Positions 33,801-45,478 of a stretch of DNA of 64,000 nucleotides are shown here, one piece after another. Position numbers and translations under genes: made by a program. Numbering within the stretch: position 1 is the stretch's first letter; each line of letters begins with the position of its first letter. This DNA is from Eutreptiella sp. 'Long Island Sound 2002' (taxonomy: Eukaryota; Euglenozoa; Euglenophyceae; Eutreptiales; Eutreptiaceae). The notes beneath the pieces were generated by a model that saw nothing but the letters and a program-made list of their open reading frames with translations, searched no databases and was not told where the DNA came from. Location of the stretch: NCBI GenBank assembly GCA_964036045.1, contig OZ038395.1, positions 12,271,246 through 12,335,245 on the forward strand. The letters run 5' to 3'.

Positions 33801-36800
33801 CCCCGCAGCCCTTTGGCCTCCGTCATGTGACCCCCGCAGCCCTTTGGCCCCCGTCATGTGACCCCCGCAGCCCTTTGGCCCCCGTCATGTGACCCCCGCA
33901 GCCCTTTGGCCTCCGTCATGTGACCCCCGCAGCCCTTTGGCCCCCGTCATGTGACCCCCGCAGCCCTTTGGCCTCCGTCATGTGACCCCCGCAGCCCTTT
34001 GGCCCCCGTCATGTGACCCCCGCAGCCCTTTGGCCCCCGTCATGTGACCCCCGCAGCCCTTTGGCCTCCGTCATGTGACCCCCGCAGCCCTTTGGCCTCC
34101 GTCATGTGACCCCCGCAGCCCTTTGGCCTCCGTCATGTGACCCCCGCAGCCCTTTGGCCTCCGTCATGTGACCCCCGCAGCCCTTTGGCCTCCGTCATGT
34201 GACCCCCGCAGCCCTTTGGCCTCCGTCATGTGACCCCCGCAGCCCTTTGGCCTCCGTCATGTGACCCCCGCAGCCCTTTGGCCTCCGTCATGTGACCCCC
34301 GCAGCCCTTTGGCCTCCGTCATGTGACCCCCGCAGCCCTTTGGCCTCCGTCATGTGACCCCCGCAGCCCTTTGGCCTCCGTCATGTGACCCCCGCAGCCC
34401 TTTGGCCTCCGTCATGTGACCCCCGCAGCCCTTTGGCCTCCGTCATGTGACCCCCGCAGCCCTTTGGCCCCCGTCATGTGACCCCCGCAGCCCTTTGGCC
34501 TCCGTCATGTGACCCCCGCAGCCCTTTGGCCCCCGTCATGTGACCCCCGCAGCCCTTTGGCCTCCGTCATGTGACCCCCGCAGCCCTTTGGCCTCCGTCA
34601 TGTGACCCCCGCAGCCCTTTGGCCTCCGTCATGTGACCCCCGCAGCCCTTTGGCCTCCGTCATGTGACCCCCGCAGCCCTTTGGCCTCCGTCATGTGACC
34701 CCCGCAGCCCTTTGGCCCCCGTCATGTGACCCCCGCAGCCCTTTGGCCCCCGTCATGTGACCCCCGCAGCCCTTTGGCCTCCGTCATGTGACCCCCGCAG
34801 CCCTTTGGCCCCCGTCATGTGACCCCCGCAGCCCTTTGGCCCCCGTCATGTGACCCCCGCAGCCCTTTGGCCTCCGTCATGTGACCCCCGCAGCCCTTTG
34901 GCCTCCGTCATGTGACCCCCGCAGCCCTTTGGCCCCCGTCATGTGACCCCCGCAGCCCTTTGGCCTCCGTCATGTGACCCCCGCAGCCCTTTGGCCTCCG
35001 TCATGTGACCCCCGCAGCCCTTTGGCCTCCGTCATGTGACCCCCGCAGCCCTTTGGCCCCCGTCATGTGACCCCCGCAGCCCTTTGGCCCCCGTCATGTG
35101 ACCCCCGCAGCCCTTTGGCCTCCGTCATGTGACCCCCGCAGCCCTTTGGCCTCCGTCATGTGACCCCCGCAGCCCTTTGGCCTCCGTCATGTGACCCCCG
35201 CAGCCCTTTGGCCCCCGTCATGTGACCCCCGCAGCCCTTTGGCCTCCGTCATGTGACCCCCGCAGCCCTTTGGCCCCCGTCATGTGACCCCCGCAGCCCT
35301 TTGGCCCCCGTCATGTGACCCCCGCAGCCCTTTGGCCTCCGTCATGTGACCCCCGCAGCCCTTTGGCCTCCGTCATGTGACCCCCGCAGCCCTTTGGCCC
35401 CCGTCATGTGACCCCCGCAGCCCTTTGGCCCCCGTCATGTGACCCCCGCAGCCCTTTGGCCTCCGTCATGTGACCCCCGCAGCCCTTTGGCCTCCGTCAT
35501 GTGACCCCCGCAGCCCTTTGGCCCCGTCATGTGACCCCCGCAGCCCTTTGGCCCCCGTCATGTGACCCCCGCAGCCCTTTGGCCTCCGTCATGTGACCCC
35601 CGCAGCCCTTTGGCCCCCGTCATGTGACCCCCGCAGCCCTTTGGCCTCCGTCATGTGACCCCCGCAGCCCTTTGGCCCCCGTCATGTGACCCCCGCAGCC
35701 CTTTGGCCCCCGTCATGTGACCCCCGCAGCCCTTTGGCCTCCGTCATGTGACCCCCGCAGCCCTTTGGCCTCCGTCATGTGACCCCCGCAGCCCTTTGGC
35801 CTCCGTCATGTGACCCCCGCAGCCCTTTGGCCTCCGTCATGTGACCCCCGCAGCCCTTTGGCCTCCGTCATGTGACCCCCGCAGCCCTTTGGCCTCCGTC
35901 ATGTGACCCCCGCAGCCCTTTGGCCTCCGTCATGTGACCCCCGCAGCCCTTTGGCCTCCGTCATGTGACCCCCCCGCAGCCCTTTGGCCTCCGTCATGTG
36001 ACCCCCGCAGCCCTTTGGCCTCCGTCATGTGACCCCCGCAGCCCTTTGGCCTCCGTCATGTGACCCCCGCAGCCCTTTGGCCTCCGTCATGTGACCCCCG
36101 CAGCCCTTTGGCCTCCGTCATGTGACCCCCGCAGCCCTTTGGCCTCCGTCATGTGACCCCGCAGCCCTTTGGCCCCCCGTCAGTCATGTAACCCCGCAGC
36201 CCTTTGGCCTCCGTCATGTGACCCCCGCAGCCCTTTGGCCTCCGTCATGTGACCCCCGCAGCCCTTTGGCCTCCGTCATGTGACCCCCGCAGCCCTTTGG
36301 CCTCCGTCATGTGACCCCCGCAGCCCTTTGGCCTCCGTCATGTGACCCCCGCAGCCCTTTGGCCTCCGTCATGTGACCCCCGCAGCCCTTTGGCCTCCGT
36401 CATGTGACCCCCGCAGCCCTTTGGCCTCCGTCATGTGACCCCCGCAGCCCTTTGGCCTCCGTCATGTGACCCCCGCAGCCCTTTGGCCTCCGTCATGTGA
36501 CCCCCGCAGCCCTTTGGCCTCCGTCATGTGACCCCCGCAGCCCTTTGGCCTCCGTCATGTGACCCCCGCAGCCCTTTGGCCTCCGTCATGTGACCCCCCG
36601 CAGCCCTTTGGCCCCCGTCATGTGACCCCCGCAGCCCTTTGGCCTCCGTCATGTGACCCCCGCAGCCCTTTGGCCTCCGTCATGTGACCCCCGCAGCCCT
36701 TTGGCCTCCGTCATGTGACCCCCGCAGCCCTTTGGCCTCCGTCATGTGACCCCCGCAGCCCTTTGGCCTCCGTCATGTGACCCCCGCAGCCCTTTGGCCT

Positions 36801-38004
36801 CCGTCATGTGACCCCCGCAGCCCTTTGGCCTCCGTCATGTGACCCCCGCAGCCCTTTGGCCTCCGTCATGTGACCCCCGCAGCCCTTTGGCCTCCGTCAT
36901 GTGACCCCCGCAGCCCTTTGGCCTCCGTCATGTGACCCCCGCAGCCCTTTGGCCTCCGTCATGTGACCCCCGCAGCCCTTTGGCCTCCGTCATGTGACCC
37001 CCGCAGCCCTTTGGCCTCCGTCATGTGACCCCCGCAGCCCTTTGGCCTCCGTCATGTGACCCCCGCAGCCCTTTGGCCTCCGTCATGTGACCCCCGCAGC
37101 CCTTTGGCCCTCCGTCATGTGACCCCCGCAGCCCTTTGGCCTCCGTCATGTGACCCCCGCAGCCCTTTGGCCTCCGTCATGTGACCCCCGCAGCCCTTTG
37201 GCCTCCGTCATGTGACCCCCGCAGCCCTTTGGCCTCCGTCATGTGACCCCCGCAGCCCTTTGGCCTCCGTCATGTGACCCCCGCAGCCCTTTGGCCTCCG
37301 TCATGTGACCCCCGCAGCCCTTTGGCCCCCGTCATGTGACCCCCGCAGCCCTTTGGCCTCCGTCATGTGACCCCCGCAGCCCTTTGGCCTCCGTCATGTG
37401 ACCCCCGCAGCCCTTTGGCCTCCGTCATGTGACCCCCGCAGCCCTTTGGCCTCCGTCATGTGACCCCCGCAGCCCTTTGGCCTCCGTCATGTGACCCCGC
37501 AGCCCTTTGGCCCCCGTCATGTGACCCCCGCAGCCCTTTGGCCCCCGTCATGTGACCCCCGCAGCCCTTTGGCCTCCCGTCATGTGACCCCCGCAGCCCT
37601 TTGGCCTCCGTCATGTGACCCCCGCAGCCCTTTGGCCCTCCGTCATGTGACCCCCAGCCCTTTGGCCCGTCATACCCCCGCAGCCCTTTGGCCCCGTCAT
37701 GTGACCCCCCGCAGCCCTTTGGCCCCCGTCATGTGACCCCCGCAGCCCTTTGGCCTCCGTCATGTGACCCCCGCAGCCCTTTGGCCTCCGTCATGTGACC
37801 CCCCGCAGCAGCCCTTTGGCCTCCGTCATGTGACCCCCGCAGCCCTTTGGCCTCCGTCATGTGACCCCCGCAGCCCTTTGGCCTCCGTCATGTGACCCCC
37901 GCAGCCCTTTGGCCTCCGTCATGTGACCCCCGCAGCCCTTTGGCCTCCGTCATGTGACCCCCGCAGCCCTTTGGCCCCCGTCATGTGACCCCCGCAGCCC
38001 TTGG
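30830..38004 (+). repeat. 31-bp tandem array, ~7.2 kb, ~231 units
   Basis: The unit contains CCCTTTGGCCTCCGTCATG followed by TGACCCCCGCAG. The main variation is GGCCCCCGTC versus GGCCTCCGTC. The CC type is mixed in through the first half, whereas the CT type dominates after about 35750. Rare length changes (extra C, CCCTCC, GTCAGTCATG at about 36180, short units at 37660-37680) cluster toward the 3' side. The array runs directly into the assembly gap. Confidence 0.97.
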
Positions 38005-38204
38005 NNNNNNNNNNNNNNNNNNNNNNNNNNNNNNNNNNNNNNNNNNNNNNNNNNNNNNNNNNNNNNNNNNNNNNNNNNNNNNNNNNNNNNNNNNNNNNNN
38101 NNNNNNNNNNNNNNNNNNNNNNNNNNNNNNNNNNNNNNNNNNNNNNNNNNNNNNNNNNNNNNNNNNNNNNNNNNNNNNNNNNNNNNNNNNNNNNNNNNNN
38201 NNNN
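38005..38204. other. Assembly gap (200 N)
   Basis: Exactly 200 unknown bases separate the 31-bp array from the next array. A round number suggests a placeholder, so the true size is probably unknown. About 60 bp of non-repetitive sequence follow (38205-38262, with a CAGAAC triplication). Confidence 0.95.
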
Positions 38205-38262
38205 CGAGCCCGTCACTTGCCTTACCAGGAGATGGCCCTGGTGCACCAGAACCAGAACCAGA

Positions 38263-41200
38263 ACCCCACCCCGCCCTACTGTCACCCAATACAAGCATCC
38301 CCCCTCCCCCCCCCACCCCGCCCTACGGTCACCCAATACAAGCACCCCCCCCCACACTGCCCTACTGTCACCCAATACAAGCATCCCCCCCCCCCGCCCT
38401 ATTTTCACCCAATACAAGCACTCCCCCGCCCCCCGCCCTACTGTCACCCAATACAAGCATTCCCCCCCCCCGCCCCGCGCTACTGTGACCCAATACAAGC
38501 ACTCCCCCCCCCCCGCCCCGCCCTACTGTCACCCAATAGAAGCATCCCCTCCTCCCCCCACGCCCCGCCCTGCTGTCACCCAATACAAGCATCCCCCCCC
38601 CCCGCCCTGCCCTAATGTCACCCAATACAAGCATCCCCCCCCCCCCACCCCGCCCTACTGTCACCCAATACAAGCATCCCCCCCCCCCCACCCCGCCCTA
38701 CGGTCACCCAATACAAGCACCCCCCCCCCGCACTGCCCTACTGTCACCCAATACAAGCATCCCCCCCCCCCCCGCCCCTGCCCTACTGTCACCCAATACC
38801 CCGCCTTGCACAAGCATCCCCCCCCCCCGCCCTATTTTCACCCAATACAAGCACTCCCCCCCCCCCCCCCCCGCCCTACTGTCACCCAATACAAGCATCC
38901 CCCCCCCCCCGCCCCGCGCTACTGTGACCCAATACAAGCACTCCCCCCCCCCGCCCCGCCCTACTGTCACCCAATAGAAGCATCCCCTCCTCCCCCCACG
39001 CCCCGCCCTGCTGTCACCCAATACAAGCATCCCCCCCCCCCGCCCTGCCCTACTGTCACCCAATACAAGCATCCCCCCCCCCCCCCCACCCCGCCCTACT
39101 GTCACCCAATACAAGCATCCCCCCCCCCCACCCCGCCCTACGGTCACCCAATACAAGCACCCCCCCCCGCACTGCCCTACTGTCACCCAATACAAGCATC
39201 CCCCCCCCCCCCCCGCCCCTGCCCTACTGTCACCCAATACCCCGCCTTGCACAAGCATCCCCCCCCCCCCCGCCCTATTTTCACCCAATACAAGCACTCC
39301 CCCCTCCCCCCGCCCTACTGTCACCCAATACAAGCATCCCCCCCCCCCCGCCCCGCGCTACTGTGACCCAATACAAGCACTCCCCCCCCCCGCCCCGCCC
39401 TACTGTCACCCAATAGAAGCATCCCCTCCTCCCCCCACGCCCCGCCCTGCTGTCACCCAATACAAGCATCCCCCCCCCCCCGCCCTGCCCTAATGTCACC
39501 CAATACAAGCATCCCCCCCCCCCCGCCCTACTGTCACCCAATACAACCATTCCCCCCCCCGCGCTACTGTCACCCAATACAAGCATCCCCCCCCCCCCCC
39601 AACGCCCCGCCCTACTGTCACCCAATACAAGCACCCCCCCCCCCCGCCCCGGCCTACTATCACCCAATACAAGCATCCCCCCCCCACCCCGCCCTACTGT
39701 CACCCAATACAAGCATCCCCCCCCTCCACGCCCCGCCCTACTGTCACCCAATACAAGCACCCCCCCCCCCCCCCCCGCACTGCCCTATTGTCACCCAATA
39801 CAAGCATCCCCCCCCCCCCCCCCACGCCCCGCCTTGCACAAGCATCCCCCCCCCCGTGCCCTATTTTCACCCAATACAAGCACTCCCCACCCCCCACCCC
39901 CGCCCTACTGTCACCCAATACAAGCATCCCCCCCCCCCCCCGCCCCGCCCTACTGTGAGCCAATACAAGCACTCCCCCCCCCCGCCCCGCCCTACTGTCA
40001 CCCAATAGAAGCATCCCCCCCTCCCCCCACGCCCCGCCCTGCTGTCACCCAATGCAAGCATCCCCCCCCCGCCCTGCCCTAATGTCATCCAATACAAGCA
40101 TCCCCCCCCCCCCCCCCCGCCCTACTGTCACCCAATACAACCATTCCCCCCCCCGCGCTACTGTCACCCAATACAAGCACCCCCCCCCCCCCCACGCCCC
40201 GCCCTACTGTCACCCAATACAAGCATTCCCCCCCCCGCCCCGCCCAACTGTCACCCAATGAAACCATCCCCCCCCCGCGCTACTGTCACCCAATACAAGC
40301 ATTCCCCCACCCCGCCCTACTGTCACCCAATACAAGCACTCCCCCCCCCCACCCCGCCCTACTGTCACCCAATACAACCAGCCCCCCCCCGCGCTACTGT
40401 CACCCAATACAAGCATCCCCCCCCCCCCCCCCCCGCCACGCCCTACTGTCACCCAATACAAGCATCCCCCCCCCCCACCCCCCGCCCTACTGTCACCCCA
40501 TACAAGCATCCCCCCCCCCCCTCCCCCGCCCCGCCTTGCTGTCACCCAATACAAGCATCCCCCCCCCCCTCCGCCCCGCGCTACTGTCACCCAATACAAG
40601 CATCCCCCCCCCCCCCCCCCACCCCGCCCTACTGTCACCCAATACAAGCATCCCCCCATCCCGCGCTACTGTCACGCAATAGAAGCATCCCCCCCCCCCC
40701 CCGCCCCGCCTTGCTGTCACCCAATACAAGCGTCCCCCCCCCCCCCGTCTCCGCCCTACTGTCACCCAATACAAGCACCCCCCCCCCCCCCCCGCCCCGC
40801 CCTACTGTCACCCAATACAAGCATCCCCCCCCCCCCGCCCCGCCCTGTTGTCACCCAATACAAGCACTCCCCCCCCCCCCCCCCCACGCCCCGCCCTACT
40901 GTCACCCAATACAAGCACTCCCCCCCCCCCCCCCGCCCCGGCCTACTGTCACCCAATACAAGCATTCCCCCCCCCCGCCCCTGCCCTACTGTCACCCAAT
41001 ACAAGCATTCCCCCCCCCCAAGCCCGCCCTACTGTCACCCAATACAAGCATCCCCCCCCCCCCCCCGCCCCGCCTTGCTGTCACCCAATACAAGCGTCCC
41101 CCCCCCCCCTCCCGCCCCGCCCTACTGTCACCCAATACAAGCATTCCTCCCCTCCCCTGCCCTACTGTCACCCAATACAAGCATCCCCCCCCCCCGCCCC

Positions 41201-42424
41201 GCCTTGCTGTCACCCAATACAAGCATCCCCCCCCCCCTCCGCCCCGCCTTGCTGTCACCCAATACAAGCATCCCCCCCCCCCCCCACCCCGCCCTACTGT
41301 CACCCAATACAAGCATCCCCCCCCCCCCACCCCGCGCTACTGTCACCCAATACAAGCATCCCCCCCCCGCCCTCCACGCCCCGCCCTACTGTCACCCAAT
41401 ACAAGCATTCCCCCCCCCCGCCCCGCCCTACTGTCACCCAATACAAGCACTCCCCCCCCCCCCCCCCGCCGCGCCCTACTGTCACCCAATACAAGCATCC
41501 CCCCCCCCCCCCGCCCCGCCCTGTTGTCACCCAATACAAGCACTTCCCCCCCCCCCCACGCCCCGCCCTACTATCACCCAATACAAGCACTCCCCCCCCC
41601 CCCCCGCCCCGCCCTACTGTCACCCAATACAAGCATTCCCCCCCCCCCGCCCCTGCCCTACTGTCACCCAATACAAGCATTCCCCCCCCCCCCGCCCCGC
41701 CCTACTGTCACCCAATACAAGCATCCCCCCCCCCCCCAGCCCGCCCTACTGTCACCCAATACAAGCATTCCCCCCCCCCCCTCCACGCCCCGCCTTGCTG
41801 TCACCCAATACAAGCGCCCCCCCCCCCCCTCCCGCCCCGCCCTACTGTCACCCAATACAAGCATTCCCCCCCTCCCCTGCCCTACTGTCACCCAATACAA
41901 GCACCCCCCCCCCCCCCCCCCGCCCCGCCCTACTGTCACCCAATACAAGCATTCCCCCCCCCACCACGCCCCGCCCTACTGTCACCCAATACAAGCATCC
42001 CTTCCCCGCCCGCCCCGCCTTGCTGTCACCCAATACAAGCAATCCCCCCCCCCCCCGCCCCGCCCTACTGTCACCCAATACAAGCATCCCCCCCCCCCCC
42101 CCCCCACCCCGCCCTACTCTCACCCAATACAAGCATCCCCCCCCCCCCCCCCCCCACGCCCCACCTTGCTGTCACCCAATACAAGCATCCCCCCCCCCCC
42201 CGCCCCGCCCTACTGTCACCCAATACAAGCATCCCCCTCCCCACGCCCCGCCTTGCTGTAACCCAATACAAGCATTCCCCCCCCCCCGCCCCGCCCTACT
42301 GTCACCCAATACAAGCATTCCCCCCCCCCCACGCCCCGCCCTACTGTCACCCAATACAAGCACTCCCCCCCCCCCCCCGCCCCGCCCTACTGTCACCCAA
42401 TACAAGCATCCCCCCCCCCCCCCG
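38263..42424 (+). repeat. C-run minisatellite, ~4.2 kb, roughly 100 units of about 40 bp
   Basis: Each unit has TGTCACCCAATACAAGCAT or ..GCACT/GCATT, then a C-run of about 6-20, then GCCCCGCCCTAC. Unit length varies mainly through the C-run. Blocks recur: for example, a stretch with CCCCGCCTTGCACAAGCATC occurs near 38800, 39240 and 39830, so multi-unit duplication has occurred. The - strand carries G-runs, i.e. strong G-quadruplex potential, and the + strand i-motif potential. Long Pro/Ser/Thr frames here are repeat artefacts. Confidence 0.95.
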
Positions 42425-43841
42425 ATTGTTAGGGGTAGCCCAGCAGGCCCCCCGCCTCTCGCAGTTCGTTGCACCCGCCCTCTTCACCCCCAAACCCCCC
42501 CATTCAAAGCGCGGAAGAACCCCTCCTCAAAAGGCAACCACGTACCGGCCGGCATCTGCCCTCCGCCGGGATGCCCCCCCCCGGGGGTCGTGGGCAACGG
42601 CCCGTCCGGTTGCGGGCCGAGGGTTCGCTGAATGTCCCTCAGGGGGCGTGAGGGAGCCCTGAGGGAGGCGAGGGGTCCGTCGCTTGCCGCGCCCTCCCAC
42701 GGGGAGGGGGGGTTGGGGCAGACCACGTGACCGGCTGCATATCACCATAACCCCCCCTCCCCCGTGTCCAACGAACGCTCCCGCTCGGACCGTGTTTGTT
42801 TGGTGCCTGATTTCATTAGGGGCTGAGTTGGGGGGGTCCGTGAATTGGGTACCGAACAGCGTGTCCACCGAACGGTCCTGTTCGGACCGTGTGTTTTGAG
42901 GACCTCATTGTTCGCTGGACAGGGGGGAGGGGGACGGGGAGGGGGGGACGGGGGAGGGGGAGGAGGCTCTTGCACTCGGCAACGGTTTGGTTGCAAATGT
43001 CAGCGCCCGGACAATAGCGTGTGGCATGCAGCCCCCCTACGCATTGTACTCTTGCCCCAGCTCTACCCCCCCCCCCCCTCCAGGGGACAAGGGGAACGGC
43101 GCGCCCGGATGGTACCCAGGCCCCCCGCTGAAGCGGTCCCTGAATGCCCCTCAGGCCCCAAAAGGCGTTCAGGTGGACAAGGGCAGTGGCAGGGCACGGG
43201 CGCAGAGGGCGGTGACTCTGCCAGGCACAGCCCCGTGGGTTGTGGATATGCATCCGAACAAGCGGCCGGGGGGGCTAAGGGATGGGGCGGACGGGGAGCG
43301 CAGGCCGGGCAAACGGGTGCGATGCCGCAGACCTGATGGAGTGTGGGATGAGGTCAGGATCGTGTTGGTCATGTGGAGCCTCGCCCCCCCCCCCCCACCG
43401 GAAAGGGAAGTAGAGAGGGAAGGATAGGCCTTTTGGGGGAGCGGAAGGGCACCGGGCGGTGAGGGGCCGCTGGGCACCACCGCCTGCGGAGGGGGAGGGT
43501 CCGAGGGAAGGGCAGTGAGTGGGCGATCGGCCAATGGGCCCCGCAGACCAACACACACCAAAGGCGTCATGCCAACCCCCCCCCCCCCCCTTCCGGGGGT
43601 GACGCTTCAGTCCGTCTCAAGCGTGTCTGTCTGCCCCCAACGGCCCCCGTTAGATCATCAGCCCTTGTCCCCACGCGGGGGGGGGGGGTTTACCCGTGAG
43701 GCCTGACCCCCCCCCCTCAGGACCCCCCCCCCCCGCCCACGCCGCGGGGGTTGGGGTCTAGAAGTGCACTGCAGACCCCCCCCCCCCCCGGTGCTTGCCC
43801 CCCACCGCCTTTCCCATCCCCCGGTCATCTCCGCCGCGCAG
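42425..43841 (+). other. Unique GC-rich sequence before the MenC C-terminal exon
   Basis: Contains G- and C-homopolymer runs (e.g. 42905-42965, 43065-43080, 43578-43590, 43776-43790) and several CCCTCAGG words, but no exon, RNA gene or repeat array that I recognise. Confidence 0.5.
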
Positions 43842-44140
43842 GCCCCGCGGAGGCCGGGGACGCCCCCAACACGGTCTCCGTCACGATCACCTCCATCTTC
43901 GACAGCGGCGTATCGCTGTGCTTCAACGCGGTCCTGGCCGCCGGCATTGCGCAGCCGGGCCCGGCACACCCCCACGGCCTGTCCACGCACTCCCGCCTCC
44001 AGTGCGACGTCACGCACCCGGCGGCGTTCTCGGCGCTGGTCCGCGGGCACCGCGTGAGTGCCCTGGCCTGCGAGCGCCTGCTGTTGGACACCGCAGACTA
44101 CTACTGGGCCCAGAGTGGGGGGGATCAAGGAGAGCCTTGA
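43842..44140 (+). CDS. PHYLLO: PHYLLO exon h: MenC C-terminal segment with stop
   Basis: The frame reads PNTVSVTITSIFDSGVSLCF, matching the conserved SS.fES..G strand of o-succinylbenzoate synthase, then NAVLAAGI, HGLSTH (family hGL.T) and a final LLLDTADYY before a TGA at 44138-44140. The likely acceptor is GCGCAG at 43836-43841, giving a phase-1 start. An AG at 43851-43852 would give phase 0, matching the upstream exon. This ambiguity means direct joining to exon g cannot be assumed, and the missing barrel argues against it. It is the probable 3' end of the coding region; no clear polyadenylation signal was identified. Confidence 0.75.
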
Positions 44141-45478
44141 CCGCCCAGCGCCCGAGTGCGGGGGAGCCCTCGGGTCAGGCGGGGGGGGGCGCGGGGGCAC
44201 AGGGTAGGGCCTGGCAGGTACGGCGGAGGTGAGGACGGGGAGGTCGTCAGGTTGGGTGAGTTCCGTCAGGTGCGGCCTCCGGGCGGACCAGGGCTCCTTT
44301 GAACAACTCGGCCCCACTTTGGGGGGGGGGGGGGGGGCTGTGTGCCTCCCCCCCCCCCCCCCCCGGGACCCAACACCCCACCTCAACCCCCTGTCGTTGG
44401 AATATGGGGCCTAATTTTCTTCTGGGCTTTTGGCCGATCAACAACTTTCTCTGGCGCCTTCGGCGCCAATGAGTTTAGACCAACCATTTCCTTCGGCGCC
44501 TCTAAAAGCTCAGCCCCACTGGGGGGGGGGGGGGGGCTGGACCCCCATCCCTAAAAAGAAGCCCTGGCGAGGGCACGGAGTGTAGTCCGTGTTGGGCATT
44601 GCAGAGATCGCCACATCATAGCAATCGCTCAGATCTTCAGATGATAGAGATCACTGCCCTGTGCTGTCGTTGCCAGCACCCATTTCGCCCCATGGCCGCC
44701 AGCCCTGTCGTCAGGGCCGCCCCCATAGTGCCACAGCCCGCCTTCATGTGGTGAGTGGCAGCCGCGCATGCTGGGCTCCGTCAAATCCCCGAGTTGTGCT
44801 GTCCAGGCGAAGTGCGTGACCCGCTCCCCGTCTGAGACTTCAGGGTTTGCACGCCCGCATGCCATAGGCCTGCACTCTGCCATCGTTGTCCGATGTCCCG
44901 TGGGGGATGAGGCTCACCAATGCTTTGGGGGACAGAACGCGGTGCTGCTGAAGCCTGGCGCCATTCCCAGTGTGGGCCCCTGTGAATACGCTCTAATACC
45001 GACACATGCATGCCGATGGTCGTTGCTGTGGTGAAAGCCAACCGGAAGTGTCAACAGCGACGCTGGTGTCCCGTTGCGGGTGGTGCTGACATTGCCAATC
45101 TTCATCCGAGGCCGAAGTGTTAGTCATTTCGGGCCTCCGTGAGCATCGCCAGGGGACTGTGTCGTCATTATAATTGTGCCTCAACACAAAACGTCTTTGA
45201 GTACTATCCGAATGTGCGCGCGGGGCCGTTTGACAGGCCCTGTCATTCACAGGGCCGAAGGGACAACGCAACGCGGGGTGCGCGCGCTTGCCGTGGGACG
45301 CTTTGGGAAACTGCACGCAACCTGGCAGGAGCGGAACGAGCAGAGGGGGGAAGCGTGAACCCGGGCGTTTTCGGTTTTTTTTTGGGTGGGTGGGGGTATC
45401 GGTATTGTGCTCAAGGCAGTCGTTTTGCGGCGGTTTGCGCGGGTGCCGATCTGCGCAGATCGGCGCCCATCTGCGTGA
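44141..45478. other. Region downstream of PHYLLO, no gene recognised
   Basis: Holds G/C homopolymers (44322-44338, 44350-44364, 44521-44536) and, at 44409-44475, a dispersed ~65-bp motif (GGCCTAATTTTCT.CTGGGC, TTTCTCTGGCGCC) that also occurs at 28292-28357. The remainder to 45478 appears unique, with no recognised coding. Confidence 0.5.

Larger units (their letters stand above)
29338..43841 (+). other. Intron region g/h (14.5 kb) with missing MenC core
   Basis: The sequence between the MenC capping domain and the MenC C-terminus should contain about 150-180 codons of the TIM-barrel with the K.K pair and the D/E/D metal ligands. None is recognisable. 29338-30829 is unique GC-rich DNA with long G-runs (29759-29780, 29875-29887) and no recognised exon. 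30830-38004 and 38263-42424 are satellites, 38005-38204 is N, and 42425-43841 is unique GC-rich DNA without MenC motifs. It is therefore likely two or more introns, with the exon(s) lost in the gap or missed by eye. Confidence 0.6.
1151..44140 (+). other. PHYLLO: PHYLLO-type gene locus, 5' incomplete: MenF-MenD-MenH-MenC fusion with giant satellite introns
   Basis: Eight exons on one strand encode, in order, the C-terminal part of isochorismate synthase, SEPHCHC synthase, SHCHC synthase and o-succinylbenzoate synthase. Exons: 1151-1318, 3618-3848, 20322-20426, 20706-20918, 21626-22735, 25707-27332, 28843-29337 and 43842-44140. The first seven have lengths divisible by three and are joined by phase-0 GT..AG introns, so the reading frame runs from MenF into the MenC N-terminus without a stop. 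The fusion catalyses consecutive steps from chorismate to o-succinylbenzoate; in plants and algae PHYLLO is plastid-targeted, but a transit peptide cannot be judged because the 5' end is missing. The middle of MenC is not visible. Coding is extremely GC-rich compared with the 3' third of the window. Fusion into one mRNA is inferred from frame continuity and is not proven by transcript data. Confidence 0.85.

Noticed and set aside
4884-42424. CRISPR arrays
   Set aside because: The tandem units are contiguous with no unique spacers, and the setting is eukaryotic.
38216-42662. Long Pro/Ser/Thr-rich ORFs (SPNTSIPPPP, CHPIQASPPPP) resembling extensin or hydroxyproline-rich proteins
   Set aside because: All three + frames give similar Pro-rich frames because of the C-runs, and frame changes follow run length. 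They are products of the tandem array.
42987-43427. Candidate hidden MenC exon
   Set aside because: The frame is open but shows none of the MenC lysine or metal-ligand motifs and is dominated by Pro/Gly/Arg from GC-rich DNA.
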